This document shows positions 42,318 to 51,670 of a stretch of DNA of 64,000 nucleotides, piece after piece (positions within the stretch are counted from its first letter, which is position 1; every line of letters starts with the position of its first letter). The position numbers and the translations under genes were made by a program. The notes under the pieces were generated by a model that was not told the DNA's origin, searched no databases, and saw only the letters and a list, made by a program, of their open reading frames with translations. The stretch comes from Mojavia pulchra JT2-VF2 (GTDB taxonomy: Bacteria > Cyanobacteriota > Cyanobacteriia > Cyanobacteriales > Nostocaceae), in NCBI GenBank assembly GCA_019359325.1, contig JAHHHN010000015.1:86097-150096 (forward strand). Reading direction: 5' to 3'.

Positions 42318-44993
42318 CTACCTTGCTGCTGTAGGCATACCCAAAATATCCTCAATCCTGGGCATTTGTTCTAATGGAATTACTCGCCCTTCATCTTCAA
42401 AACCGATGATTTGATCGAAGTTCAAATACCGATACAAATTATCAGCAAAAGGATGAATTTTATTCGCCACAATATCCAGGTATTCCTGCACTGTGGGAAT
42501 GCGTCCTAGCAAGGCACAAACTGCGGCTAATTCTGCGGAACCGAGATAAACTCGCGCACCTTTACCCATGCGGTTATTAAAGTTGCGGGTAGAGGTAGAA
42601 AATACAGTTGTGCCATCAGCAACTCGCGCTTGGTTACCCATGCACAAACTGCATCCTGGCATTTCTGTTCTCGCACCAGCAGCGCCAAAAACGCTATATA
42701 CACCTTCTTCTTTAAGTTGGTATTCGTCCATGCGGGTGGGGGGTGCTATCCACAGGCGTGTTTTGACTTCACCTGCGCCTTCCAAAACTTTTGCTGTTGC
42801 GCGATAATGACCAATATTTGTCATACAAGAACCAACAAATACTTCTTGCACGGGATCATTAGCAACTTCCGATAATAATTTGACATTATCGGGGTCATTG
42901 GGAGCAGCAACAATTGGTTCTTTGATTTCGTTCAAATCAATTTCAATTATTTCGGCATACTCTGCATCTGCATCAGCTTCAAGTAATACGGGATTGGCTA
43001 ACCATTCTTCCATTTTGGCGATGCGGCGGAGGATAGTACGCTCATCGTGATAGCCCCTGGCTATCATATTCTTTAATAGCGTAATGTTGGAACGCAGATA
43101 TTCAGCAATTGTTTCTGTACTCAGTTTAATTGTGCAACCTGCACAGGAACGTTCTGCTGATGCATCTGTGAGTTCAAAGGCTTGTTCAACTTTTAAATCT
43201 GGCAAGCCTTCCATTTCTAAAATCCGCCCAGAGAAGATGTTTTTCTTGTTCTCTTTTTCTACTGTTAGCAATCCTTTTTGAATTGCGACGTAGGGAATAG
43301 CGTTAACAACATCTCTGAGGGTAATACCTGGTTGCAATTCTCCTTTGAATCTTACCAAAACTGACTCTGGCATATCTAAAGGCATGACACCTAAAGCTGC
43401 GGCAAAGGCTACTAACCCGGAACCTGCGGGGAAGGAAATACCTAATGGGAAGCGGGTGTGAGAGTCGCCGCCAGTTCCGACGGTGTCGGGTAGTAGCATC
43501 CGGTTTAGCCAAGAGTGGATGATACCATCACCAGGACGTAGGGCAACACCACCACGTTGGGCAAAAAAGTCTGGTAAGTCGTGATGGGTTTTGATATCAA
43601 CTGGTTTGGGATAAGCAGCTGTGTGACAGAAACTCTGCATCACCAAATCAGCGCTGAAACCAAGACAGGCGAGTTCTTTTAACTCGTCGCGGGTCATGGG
43701 GCCTGTGGTATCTTGAGAACCAACGGTAGTCATGATCGGTTCGCAGGACGTACCTGGACGCACACCGGGTAAACCGCAAGCTTTCCCTACCATTTTCTGT
43801 GCCAAGGTGTAGCCTTTACCTGTATCACTGGGTGGCTGGGGACGGATAAATAAGGTGCTAGGTTCTAAACCGAGTGCTTGGCGGGTTTTGTCGGTGAGGG
43901 TACGCCCGATAAGTAGAGGGATGCGTCCACCTGCACGGACTTCATCAAAAATGGTGTCGGGTTTGAGAGTGACAGTAGAAATAACTTCGCCTGCTTCGTT
44001 GGTGATTTCGCCTTTGTAGGGATGTATGGTAATCACCATACCTGTTTCTAGTTGGGTGACATCACACTGAATAGGCAAAGCACCGGCATCTTCAGCAGTG
44101 TTAAAGAAGATAGGCGCGATCGCACCACCTAAAATATATCCCCCAGCTCGCTTGTTGGGTACAAAGGGAATATCATTTCCCATGTGCCACAATACGGAGT
44201 TAATAGCAGATTTACGAGAAGAACCTGTACCAACTACATCCCCAACGTAGGCGACAGGATGCCCTTTTTTCTTTAATTCAGCAATAGTTGCTAAACTTCC
44301 CGGTTGGCGTGTCTCTAGCATTGCTAAGGCGTGTAAGGGAATATCCGGGCGAGTGGTAGCACTTTGTGCGGGAGATAAGTCATCAGTGTTAGTTTCACCA
44401 GGAACTTTAAACACTGTGACAGTGATAAATTCTGGCAGTTTTGGGCGAACAGTGAACCACTCAGCTTCAGCCCAAGAGTCAATCACCCGCTTGGCGAAAG
44501 GATTGGTTTTAGACAACTCTAAAACATCGTGGTAAGCGTCATACACCAAGAGGATTTTACTTAAGGCGTTGGCGGCGTATGCAGCGATGGGTTCCTTTCC
44601 TTGTGCGCCCATCACTAGAGGTGTTTCAGATGAGTCTGAGACGGATACAGTGGGAAATTGCAACAAATCGATTAAAGATTGCACATTGTAACCACCTATC
44701 ATCGTCCCTAACAATTGCACCGCTTCTATGCGCGAAATCAAAGGGCTAACGACTTCCTTTTTAGCGATCGCAGTCAGAAACCCGGCTTTAACGTAAGCTG
44801 CGGCATCAACACCAGGGGGAACGCGATCGCGCAATAAATGCAATAATGTATCTTCTTCCCCTGGTGGCGGATTTTTTAGCAATTCACATAATTCTGATGT
44901 TTGCTTTGCATCCAATGGTAGGGGAGGAATACCGAGTTGGGCGCGTTCTACAACATGCTGACGGTATTGTTCTAACATTTTTGTGTTCTCCAT
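42318..44993 (-). CDS. acnB: Bifunctional aconitate hydratase 2 / 2-methylisocitrate dehydratase
   Basis: The AcnB enzyme of the TCA cycle, converting citrate to isocitrate, 891 residues. The N-terminal HEAT-like domain is followed by the swivel domain (DLSPA...[13 protein letters not shown]) and the iron-sulfur core. The three cluster cysteines are visible in [11 protein letters not shown] and GCSLCMGNQ. AcnB is the standard cyanobacterial aconitase. GGGGAG upstream supports the ATG at 44993. It looks intact and sits between accessory genes without sign of transfer. Confidence 0.97.
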   Translation of the reverse strand: MENTKMLEQYRQHVVERAQLGIPPLPLDAKQTSELCELLKNPPPGEEDTLLHLLRDRVPPGVDAAAYVKAGFLTAIAKKEVVSPLISRIEAVQLLGTMIGGYNVQSLIDLLQFPTVSVSDSSETPLVMGAQGKEPIAAYAANALSKILLVYDAYHDVLELSKTNPFAKRVIDSWAEAEWFTVRPKLPEFITVTVFKVPGETNTDDLSPAQSATTRPDIPLHALAMLETRQPGSLATIAELKKKGHPVAYVGDVVGTGSSRKSAINSVLWHMGNDIPFVPNKRAGGYILGGAIAPIFFNTAEDAGALPIQCDVTQLETGMVITIHPYKGEITNEAGEVISTVTLKPDTIFDEVRAGGRIPLLIGRTLTDKTRQALGLEPSTLFIRPQPPSDTGKGYTLAQKMVGKACGLPGVRPGTSCEPIMTTVGSQDTTGPMTRDELKELACLGFSADLVMQSFCHTAAYPKPVDIKTHHDLPDFFAQRGGVALRPGDGIIHSWLNRMLLPDTVGTGGDSHTRFPLGISFPAGSGLVAFAAALGVMPLDMPESVLVRFKGELQPGITLRDVVNAIPYVAIQKGLLTVEKENKKNIFSGRILEMEGLPDLKVEQAFELTDASAERSCAGCTIKLSTETIAEYLRSNITLLKNMIARGYHDERTILRRIAKMEEWLANPVLLEADADAEYAEIIEIDLNEIKEPIVAAPNDPDNVKLLSEVANDPVQEVFVGSCMTNIGHYRATAKVLEGAGEVKTRLWIAPPTRMDEYQLKEEGVYSVFGAAGARTEMPGCSLCMGNQARVADGTTVFSTSTRNFNNRMGKGARVYLGSAELAAVCALLGRIPTVQEYLDIVANKIHPFADNLYRYLNFDQIIGFEDEGRVIPLEQMPRIEDILGMPTAAR

Positions 44994-45486
44994 TGGGATG
45001 TTCTCCCCTTAATTATGAAATATTTTTAGGACAGACTTGGCTATAAAAGTTTACCTTATTTTATAGCTGAAAACCTTACTGGTAATCGGTTATTAGTAAT
45101 CTTTCATTATACTAAAATTATAGTTTAATTACTTATTCAAACTGAGATATTTTAATTCCGGCAATTGCTATTATTAAAAGATAATTGTTGTTTCCGATGA
45201 AACTAATTAGTTAAAGTTTAATATATTAACTATCAAAAATTAGGAACACAGCACCAGTCAGATAAAATTATATACAAAAAGATTGTGGATGCCGTGCCCT
45301 ACCCATCTGTTGCTGATAACGTAAAAGGTAGGGTTACTCAAGTTTTAAGGGTTTACTTTACTCGCTTAAACTCTCGCGCAACGGTACTAGTACAGCACGG
45401 CGTAAATAAACCACCCATTCCAAATCAACAAAACTCTTACGCTATATTCCTTTTGACTTTTGACTTTTGACTTCCGCCTTGCGGTA
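44994..45486. other. Intergenic region with simple repeats
   Basis: About 490 bp. The left half is AT-rich and probably holds the acnB promoter. The right half (45285-45480) has repeat-like text (GACTTTTGACTTTTGACTT and GGTACTAGTACAGCACGGCG). I see no supported gene. Confidence 0.4.
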
Positions 45487-45882
45487 CTAGGCGGTTATTG
45501 CATTTTCATCTGATGTTTTATCTGTGTTAGATTTCAAGCGTGTCAATCTGCTTTTACGGATACGTTCGCTGTCTCGAACGCCACCTGCAAGTTCATATTC
45601 ATTGCTGTTTTTGCCGTACTTGAAACCAACCCCCACCAGCATTTTGTCTGAAACCTGACTTAAGGTTTTTTCCATCTCATCCAGCTTTTTTCTAGAAGAG
45701 TCAATCATAGCTATAGCAGCGTTATAATCATCAAGCATATTGTGAAACTTATCTATTAATTGAGTTAGGTTTTGTAAGTTGCAAGTATCATCAAAATTGA
45801 TATTTGGATCAATAGCTTTTAGTCCAGCAACTCTAAACTCAGCTTTTTCTAGAATCCGGGAACTACGTTTTCTTCGAGGCAT
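45487..45882 (-). CDS. Hypothetical coiled-coil protein
   Basis: A 131-residue protein with a very basic start (MPRRKRSSRILEKAEFRVAG), a central helix with heptad pattern (LIDKFHNMLDDYNAAIAMID, RKKLDEMEKTLSQVSDKML) and a short glycine-containing segment (GVGFKYGKNSNEYELAGGVR). It is cytosolic with no known motif. The basic N-terminus could contact nucleic acid, but this is a guess. It lies at the edge of the accessory island. Confidence 0.55.
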   Translation of the reverse strand: MPRRKRSSRILEKAEFRVAGLKAIDPNINFDDTCNLQNLTQLIDKFHNMLDDYNAAIAMIDSSRKKLDEMEKTLSQVSDKMLVGVGFKYGKNSNEYELAGGVRDSERIRKSRLTRLKSNTDKTSDENAITA

Positions 45883-46404
45883 AATTTGGCACTTTTAAGA
45901 GATTTACAGAGCTATTTTGTCTCAATTAACCTGGATTCTGGTTCAGCAAAAAGCGCATTTTTTTAGTAAGAATTTTTATTTATGCCCGTGATTTCTCGGA
46001 ATTTAATTATCAAAGGTTGATTTTTAGCCAAGCATTGCTCATTGGTGTCCAAATAAGCAAAAGTAGCTTAACTGTTAGTTGACTCACCCGCCTGGAACTG
46101 AAGTTCCTTGTGGGACATGGTTTTTACGTTAAGTTGACATTAATGAGCATAGCTGTGCCTCTACAAATGGTTTGTATTCCATGTTGTTTTAACTTTAAGC
46201 CTTAATGTTGTAACCTTAAGGCTTTATGTTCTAGCTCTAAGGCTTAATGTTGTAACCTTAAGGCTTTATGTTCTAGCTCTAAGGCTTAATGTTCTAGCTC
46301 TAAGGCTTAATGTTGTAACTTTAAGAGTCAACCTTATAACATTGATGACTAAAGTTTGTTGGTGAGTGCATTATAGCAAGCGTGGTATTTTAACGATTTT
46401 TTTC
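45883..46404. other. Intergenic region holding a 21-bp tandem repeat
   Basis: About 520 bp with no supported gene. The main content is the tandem array at 46197-46326. Confidence 0.45.
46197..46326. repeat. 21-bp tandem repeat array, six units plus remnant
   Basis: AAG(G/C)CT recurs at 46197, 46218, 46239, 46260, 46281, 46302 and, partly, 46323: exactly 21 bp each time. Two variants alternate, one containing TTGTAACCTT and one TTCTAGCTCT, in the order B-A-B-A-A'-B'. The array has no long frame and sits 80 bp ahead of a transposase remnant. Confidence 0.9.
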
Positions 46405-46567
46405 ATGTCTCGCCCAAAACGCAATTTACAACCTGGCTTTTGCTATCACATCACGACTCGCTGCAATAACCGCGAATTTCGCCTAACGCGCTTAGACGAA
46501 GTCTTTCTGTATGCCATCAAGAAGGCACAGGAAAAATATCAATTTAAGCTTTATGCCTTGTGCATTA
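46405..46567 (+). pseudogene. REP-associated (Y1) transposase N-terminal fragment
   Basis: The frame reads MSRPKRNLQPGFCYHITTRC, then NNREFRLTRLDEVFLYAIKKAQEK and FKLYALCI, which is the start of a REP-associated tyrosine transposase. The expected next segment with the metal-binding HVH (about MSNHVHYLI) is missing. The sequence changes abruptly at about 46568 to the 3' part of a different, oppositely oriented gene. No activity is possible. Confidence 0.75.
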
Positions 46568-46568
46568 T

Positions 46569-46872
46569 CCCCCACAGGTCGCCTTGCTTCCCACGCTTGC
46601 AACAAGGGATGCCATTTAGCCAAAAACGGCCTTAACCCATTATTCAACACTGTGATCGCAATTCCCCCTACAGAATCACGAGAAGCACCCACATCCGGCC
46701 CGGCGGCTTTGAGAACTTCGCGGGTTGTACCAAATAAACTATAAAGAGAGTTCATAGCTTCCCGTACTAAACCCTGGTCAACTTCCAAAGGTTGTACAGC
46801 AATGCGCGTCACCAATTCCACATAAAGCGACCAAGCCGCCTTCTTTTGTATGGTGTCAACTTTCCAAGACAT
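46569..46872 (-). pseudogene. 5' fragment of a hypothetical accessory gene
   Basis: The minus strand reads MSWKVDTIQKKAAWSLYVEL, then SLYSLFGTTREVLKAAGPDVGAS and GLRPFLAKWHPLLQAWEARRPVG. I recall this as the beginning of a longer cyanobacterial hypothetical protein, but I cannot name its function. It breaks off at the transposase fragment. Upstream of its ATG lies a GCGATGCCTACGGCGGGCTA-type repeat, which yields a spurious N-terminal extension. Confidence 0.55.
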
Positions 46873-47163
46873 GGAACCAATGCCAAAAGGCAGACTTAGA
46901 GATACAGTCTCTAAGGAAACGCGATGCCTACGGCGGGCTATGCCTACACGCATAATGATAATTAAGCAAATTTAAGTAATTTCTTTGTGATTATTATAGA
47001 ACTCTGGTGAAATTCCCCAACACAAGCAAAATCACAGCAGTCTCAGGATGTTACTTTTAAAATGCGATCGCACACCGAATTGATCAATCGAGAGTGCGAT
47101 CGCATCACCTCTAATTAGGACTGTGGTACATTAACATCAAATACTGCCAAAAGTTTCATCAGT

Positions 47164-47457
47164 ATGACAATTTCAACAAACTCTCGTTATGTCACTCGAC
47201 AGCCGGGAATTTTATCGGGTGAACCGATTATTCAAGGAACTAGAACGCCTGTGAGAGCAATTGTTGAAAATTGGCGTTTAGGTATTAGACCAGAAGAAAT
47301 ACCGTTACATTTACCTCATTTAACTTTAGCGCAAGTCTTTGATGCTTTGAGTTTTTACTTAGATAATCAAGCAGAAATAAATGAATATATCGAACGCAAT
47401 CATGTCCCTGATGAATTAGTTCATCCAGCTATTAAAGCTAGATTAAATCAACAATGA
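47164..47457 (+). CDS. DUF433 family antitoxin-like protein
   Basis: A 97-residue protein of the DUF433 type (winged-helix-like): RQPGILSGEPIIQGTRTPVR, then PHLTLAQVFDALSFYLDNQAEI. These proteins usually pair with a PIN-like DUF5615 toxin encoded directly downstream. Here the stop overlaps an ATG (ATGA at 47454-47457), but the frame after it (MTIFAQVYYG...) closes after 22 codons, so the partner seems lost. The next gene is an unrelated toxin remnant. Confidence 0.78.
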   Translation: MTISTNSRYVTRQPGILSGEPIIQGTRTPVRAIVENWRLGIRPEEIPLHLPHLTLAQVFDALSFYLDNQAEINEYIERNHVPDELVHPAIKARLNQQ

Positions 47458-47478
47458 CAATTTTCGCTCAAGTTTATT

Positions 47479-47817
47479 ATGGAAGTTCAACCAAAGGAGA
47501 TCAGGAATTATTTAAGGACTGATGGCACAGATATTTTTTCTGAGTGGTTTGACTCTCTGCGGGATAGAAAAGCAAAAGCTAAAATCAGAGCAAGACTTGA
47601 CCGAGTATAAGAGGGTAATTTAGGTGATTGTAAATCAGTTGTTAATGGGGTTTTTGAACTTAGAATAGATTATGCTTCTGGCTATCGCATATACTTTGGT
47701 CAAGAAGGTTCAACAATTATTATTCTTTTGTGTAGTGGTGATAAAAGCACTCAAGATAAAGATATTGATAAAGCTAAAGAATATTGGCAAGACTACAGGA
47801 GTAGAGATGATGCCTAG
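47479..47817 (+). pseudogene. HigB-like addiction module toxin with in-frame stop
   Basis: The frame reads MEVQPKEIRNYLRTDG, FSEWFDSLRDRKAKAKIRARL DRV, then TAA (47608-47610), then EGNLGDCKSVVNGVFELRID and YRIYFGQEGSTIIILLCSGDKS. This is the full Gp49/HigB-like (RelE superfamily) toxin, 112 codons, interrupted once. The TAA stands where a GAA or similar codon is expected. Its 3' end overlaps the intact antitoxin gene by 11 bp, so translation coupling would be disturbed too. Confidence 0.8.
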
Positions 47818-48103
47818 AAGTACAAGCTATCACGAAAAACTGATACAAGACCTTCAAAATCCCCTAGAAGCAGCAGCTTATATTGAAGTAGTTTTAGAAG
47901 AAGGCGACCCAAAAATGTTAAGTAAAGCACTGAAAAATGTCATAGAAGCACAGGGGGGAATTAATCAATTTTCTGAACAAGTCCAGCAACTTTACCATCA
48001 AATTGAGCAAATGCTTTTAGAGAAAGAGGATATTAAATTTTATAATTTAAATTCTTTGTTGGATGCTTTGGGATTACATTTAGCAGTAACAGTCAAGTCT
48101 TAA
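47807..48103 (+). CDS. Antidote protein of the HigB-like locus
   Basis: A 98-residue protein (TSYHEKLIQDLQNPLEAAAYIE, then helices with KALKNVIEAQGG and a final LLDALGLHLAVTVKS). It has the pattern of addiction-module antidotes with a HigA/XRE-like helix-turn-helix. It starts at 47807 (an ATGATG pair) inside the last codons of the toxin. It is intact while its toxin has a stop codon, so it is an orphan or still buffers related toxins. Confidence 0.75.
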   Translation: MMPRSTSYHEKLIQDLQNPLEAAAYIEVVLEEGDPKMLSKALKNVIEAQGGINQFSEQVQQLYHQIEQMLLEKEDIKFYNLNSLLDALGLHLAVTVKS

Positions 48104-48179
48104 CAGCCTATTTGTCAGTTATTCTCATTACTTGCCAATTGCGAATTGTTCCAATCATACCCCTAGCCTTCATCAAGTC

Positions 48180-48889
48180 ATGTCAGTCGCCCAAGAATTA
48201 GAACCAACAGCAGATATAATATTTCCACCAGGAGATATCGAAAGTGACGAACCACCATTGGAAAGCGATTTACATCTACGCCAGATTATTCTGTTATTAC
48301 AATGTTTAGAATTGTGGTGGCAAAACCGCAATGACTTTTATGCTGCTGGGAATCTGACAATTTACTACAGCCAACGTCAACTCAAATCAGAAGAGTTTCG
48401 CGGGCCAGATTTTTTTGTCGTGCTAGGATGCGAAAAAAACCGCGCAAAAGTTGGGTAATCTGGCAAGAAGACGGTAAATATCCCAATATCATTGTCGAGT
48501 TACTTTCATCTTCCATAAAAGCCACAGATAAAGGCTTAAAAAAACAAATTTACCAAGATATATTTCGCACACCAGAATATTTTTGGTTCGACCCGGATAA
48601 TTTAGAATTTGTCGGGTTTCATTTAGTAGATGGAAATTACCAACCCATAGAACCAAATCCTCAAGGTTGGTTATGGAGTCAGCAGTTAGATTTATATTTG
48701 GGTGTGCAGAACAATCAATTACGCTATTTTACGGCACAAGGGGAGTTAGTACCGACACCGGAAGAATCAGCAGCACAAGAAAAGCAGCGTGCGGATGAAG
48801 AAAAACAGCGTGCGGATGAAGAAAAGCAACGTGCGGAACGCCTAGCCGCCAAGTTGCGCGAATTAAATATTGACCCCGATATTCTATAA
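48180..48889 (+). pseudogene. Uma2-family endonuclease-like gene with one frameshift
   Basis: Two frames together give a complete Uma2 (DUF820) protein of about 236 residues. The first, from ATG 48180, runs to FRGPDFFVVLGCEK; the second continues KPRKSWVIWQEDGKYPNIIVELLS (the acidic/lysine core), FRTPEYFWFDP and a QRADEEK-repeat tail. The shift falls in the A7-C run at 48433-48440. The run is a perfect A AAA AAC slippery heptamer in the zero frame, so a minus-one slip would rejoin the frames. It may be broken or frameshift-expressed. Confidence 0.75.
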
Positions 48890-49024
48890 AATTATTGATT
48901 ATATTAAGCGATCGCGCCAACCCCGTTGGGTAAGTCAAAAGTCAAAAGTTTATTTAATATCTGCAATATTGTTAACGAATTCAGATAGAATAATAAATTT
49001 GTCTGTTACATCCGATTTTAGTAT

Positions 49025-49342
49025 ATGTCCAAGACTTACACCGTTGAAATTAAACACCAAGGTAAAATTCATACTTTGCAAGTTCCTGAAAATGAAACCA
49101 TTTTATCTGTGGCTGATGCTGCTGGTTTAGAGTTACCTAGTTCTTGTCATGCAGGTGTTTGCACTACCTGTGCTGGTCAAATTACTGAGGGAACTGTAGA
49201 CCAAACTGATGGTATGGGGGTTAGCCTAGAACTGCAAAAACAAGGTTATGCTTTACTGTGTGTTGCATATCCCCGTTCTGACGTAAAAGTGGAAACGGAA
49301 AAGGAAGAAATAGTTTATCAATTGCAATTTGGTAAAGACTAA
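49025..49342 (+). CDS. Plant-type 2Fe-2S ferredoxin
   Basis: A 105-residue one-electron carrier. The four cluster cysteines are in SSCHAGVCTTCAG (CxxxxCxxC, residues about 40-48) and LLC (about 78). The fold opens with YTVEIKHQGKIHTLQVPENETIL. It differs from the main photosynthetic PetF in the cluster loop (HAGVCTTC instead of RAGACSTC), which suggests a specialised ferredoxin. The ATG at 49025 is used. Upstream genes are accessory; the next is a small hypothetical protein. Confidence 0.93.
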   Translation: MSKTYTVEIKHQGKIHTLQVPENETILSVADAAGLELPSSCHAGVCTTCAGQITEGTVDQTDGMGVSLELQKQGYALLCVAYPRSDVKVETEKEEIVYQLQFGKD

Positions 49343-49464
49343 TTAAAAAATGAAGAATAAAGGCTAAAGGATGAAAATTTGATAGAAATTTCTATTTTAA
49401 TACTTCATCCTTTAAGCTGATATCAGCTATTCTAGAAGGCACGAATCAAAAGGATAGGGCCAGA

Positions 49465-49650
49465 ATGACTACCCATTTTATTACCGCAGAAATTGACCTC
49501 CAAGAAACTTCCACAGAGTTAGAGCAAGTAATTTCAGCAGAATTGCAAAAACAGGGTGAACCTTTACGTTGGGCAATTACCTCTGTAGATACAGAACAGC
49601 AAAAAGCTACTGTGGAAGCTGTTGTCACCAAAGTTAGTGCTGAGTCCTGA
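49465..49650 (+). CDS. Small hypothetical protein
   Basis: A 61-residue acidic protein: FITAEIDLQETSTELEQVIS, then WAITSVDTEQQKATVEAVVT. The length and beta-alpha-beta pattern suggest a tiny single domain. The last codons (VSAES, stop) are read from a GTGCTGAGTCCTGAG heptameric repeat, so the original C-terminus may have been replaced. It lies between the ferredoxin and DUF3326 genes on the same strand. Confidence 0.65.
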   Translation: MTTHFITAEIDLQETSTELEQVISAELQKQGEPLRWAITSVDTEQQKATVEAVVTKVSAES

Positions 49651-49777
49651 GTTATGAGTTCTGAGAGTTGGAAGTACTAGAGGAATCAAACAACTGTCTG
49701 GTAACTTAAGAATCGAAACTTCATAGTTCAAGAATTAATTTGAAACTCTTCTTCCTTCTTCTCACTCAGCACTTGAA

Positions 49778-50839
49778 ATGAATCGTCCATATACTGCTAT
49801 TTTAATTGTACCTACTGGCGTTGGAGCAGCAATTGGGGGTTATGCCGGAGATGCCTTACCAGTAGCAAAAGTTATAGCACAGGTTTGCGATCGCCTGATT
49901 ACTCACCCCAACGTCCTTAACGGTGCAAGTTTATACTGGAACATCCCTAATGCCTTCTACGTTGAAGGTTATGGACTTGACAAATTTGCTGCTGGATGCT
50001 GGGGATTACGTCCTGTATATAGTAACAAAGTAGGTTTGCTACTTGATCGGGGTATAGAGCCAGAATTGCGGCTACGACACTTGCAAGCAGCAGATGCAGC
50101 AAGAGCAACTCTAGGCTTAACTCTGACAGATTATGTAATTACAGATACGCCATTAAATATAGAATTACGAACATCGCCATCGGGAGCGAGTTGGGGGACA
50201 ATTGGTAACCCGGATAGTTTGTTAAGGGCGGCTGAGGTATTAATTAAGCAAGCTGGGGCTGAGGCGATCGCAGTTGTAGCCAGATTCCCCGATGATATGG
50301 ATGAGGAAGCAGTGCAAAACTACCGCCACGGTAAAGGCGTTGATCCCTTAGCGGGTGCAGAAGCCGTCATTAGCCATTTGGTAGTACGCACTTTTCAAAT
50401 ACCTTGCGCCCATTCACCGGCTTTAGCAAGCGCACCCCCATATCCCGATTTATCTCCCCGTTCTGCCGCGGAAGAATTAGGCTATACTTTTTTACCAAGT
50501 GTGCTTGTCGGCTTAAGTCGCGCCCCACAATTTATTATAGAGAAAGGATCACTTACATCTTTACAAGGGGATATTTGGGTAGATCAAGTTGATGCTGCGA
50601 TCGTACCTGCAACCGCTTGTGGTGGCAGCGCCATACTGAGCTTAAATCAGAGACGATGCCAAATCATCACTGTTGAGGAAAACACAACTCAAATTCAAGT
50701 TCCTGCCCAACCGTTACGGATCAAACCCATACAAGTAAATTCATATTTAGAAGCAGTCGGAGTATTGGTAGCACACAAAGCTGGCATCAATCCATCTGCA
50801 CTCCGCCCTACATTAACTTCTTTACAGTCAATAGTCTAG
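49778..50839 (+). CDS. DUF3326 family protein
   Basis: A 353-residue soluble protein matching the DUF3326 family of cyanobacteria and plants. It begins with AILIVPTGVGAAIGGYAGDALP; later landmarks are VLNGASLYWNIPNAFYVEG, AVVARFPDD and the C-terminal TACGGSAILSLN. The function is not established. The glycine-rich N-terminus hints at nucleotide or ligand binding. The length and start (ATG 49778) look normal. Confidence 0.85.
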   Translation: MNRPYTAILIVPTGVGAAIGGYAGDALPVAKVIAQVCDRLITHPNVLNGASLYWNIPNAFYVEGYGLDKFAAGCWGLRPVYSNKVGLLLDRGIEPELRLRHLQAADAARATLGLTLTDYVITDTPLNIELRTSPSGASWGTIGNPDSLLRAAEVLIKQAGAEAIAVVARFPDDMDEEAVQNYRHGKGVDPLAGAEAVISHLVVRTFQIPCAHSPALASAPPYPDLSPRSAAEELGYTFLPSVLVGLSRAPQFIIEKGSLTSLQGDIWVDQVDAAIVPATACGGSAILSLNQRRCQIITVEENTTQIQVPAQPLRIKPIQVNSYLEAVGVLVAHKAGINPSALRPTLTSLQSIV

Positions 50840-50880
50840 AGTCAATATTTACCCCCATCTCTCCATCACCGAAAATAGCC

Positions 50881-51462
50881 GTGGTTGAACAACAAAAACA
50901 AGAGCCAGAAATTCCATACCTGTCACGCATCCAAGTGCTGGGGGCGATGGGAGCAACTGCTATCATTTTGTGGATAGTTGCCAAGCTGTGGTTGCGTTTT
51001 GGTGACTTTTCCATATTTTCTTGGCGCTGGTACGAAAGAGATTTGCTTTTTGGGGTGGGGTTGGGTTTAATCATCACCTTTTTGAGTGGCTTAACTTATC
51101 GCTTTTACCCTCCGTATCGCAAAAGTGCAGATTATTACCTGGAATTAGTACTTAAACCTTTAGCTTTGCCAGACATAATTTGGCTAGGGTTGCTACCAGG
51201 ATTGAGTGAAGAATTATTATTTCGAGGTGTAATGCTTCCAGCCTTGGGATCAGATCATGTAGCTGTCATAGTATCAAGTTTGTGTTTTGGTGTCTTGCAT
51301 CTAAGTGGTTCTCAACAATGGCCTTACGTGATTTGGGCAACTATCGTTGGGCTAATTCTAGGGTATAGCGCGTTGTTCACTGGCAACTTGTTAGTGCCGA
51401 TTATTGCTCATATTATTACCAATTTGATTTCTAGCTATTTGTGGAAGTTGCGGCGTGGATGA
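50881..51462 (+). CDS. CPBP family intramembrane metalloprotease
   Basis: A 193-residue membrane protein of the CPBP (CAAX-processing/Abi) family. The conserved motifs are GLSEELLFRGVMLP (EExxxR, about 110-123), FGVLHLSG (His, about 137-144) and a last helix with IIAHIITNL (His). About six helices are visible. These enzymes act as prenyl-protein or bacteriocin-related proteases; the substrate is unknown. The start is GTG 50881, 41 bp after the DUF3326 stop, so cotranscription is likely. Confidence 0.88.
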   Translation: MVEQQKQEPEIPYLSRIQVLGAMGATAIILWIVAKLWLRFGDFSIFSWRWYERDLLFGVGLGLIITFLSGLTYRFYPPYRKSADYYLELVLKPLALPDIIWLGLLPGLSEELLFRGVMLPALGSDHVAVIVSSLCFGVLHLSGSQQWPYVIWATIVGLILGYSALFTGNLLVPIIAHIITNLISSYLWKLRRG

Positions 51463-51670
51463 AGGGGACTGAGGATTAGGAATTAGGGATTGGATGACAA
51501 TCGAAAAATTAATTATTGTTGCTCAAAATCTTTCTTCTCCTCTGCGCCTGTGTGGTTGAATAACTAAAATCTTTTCTAGAAATCAGATGAGACTGCGATC
51601 GCAGCCCATATTGTTAAAAATTATCAAAATAATGCATCGCGCTTGCATCATTTGAGGAAGGCTGAGAAAT

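Noticed and set aside
45285..45470. 61-residue frame upstream of acnB
   Set aside because: It is composed mainly of intergenic repeat text (ACTAGTACAGCACGGCG, GACTTTTGACTT).
46197..46326. CRISPR array
   Set aside because: The 21-bp units are contiguous with no spacers, and no cas gene is in the window.
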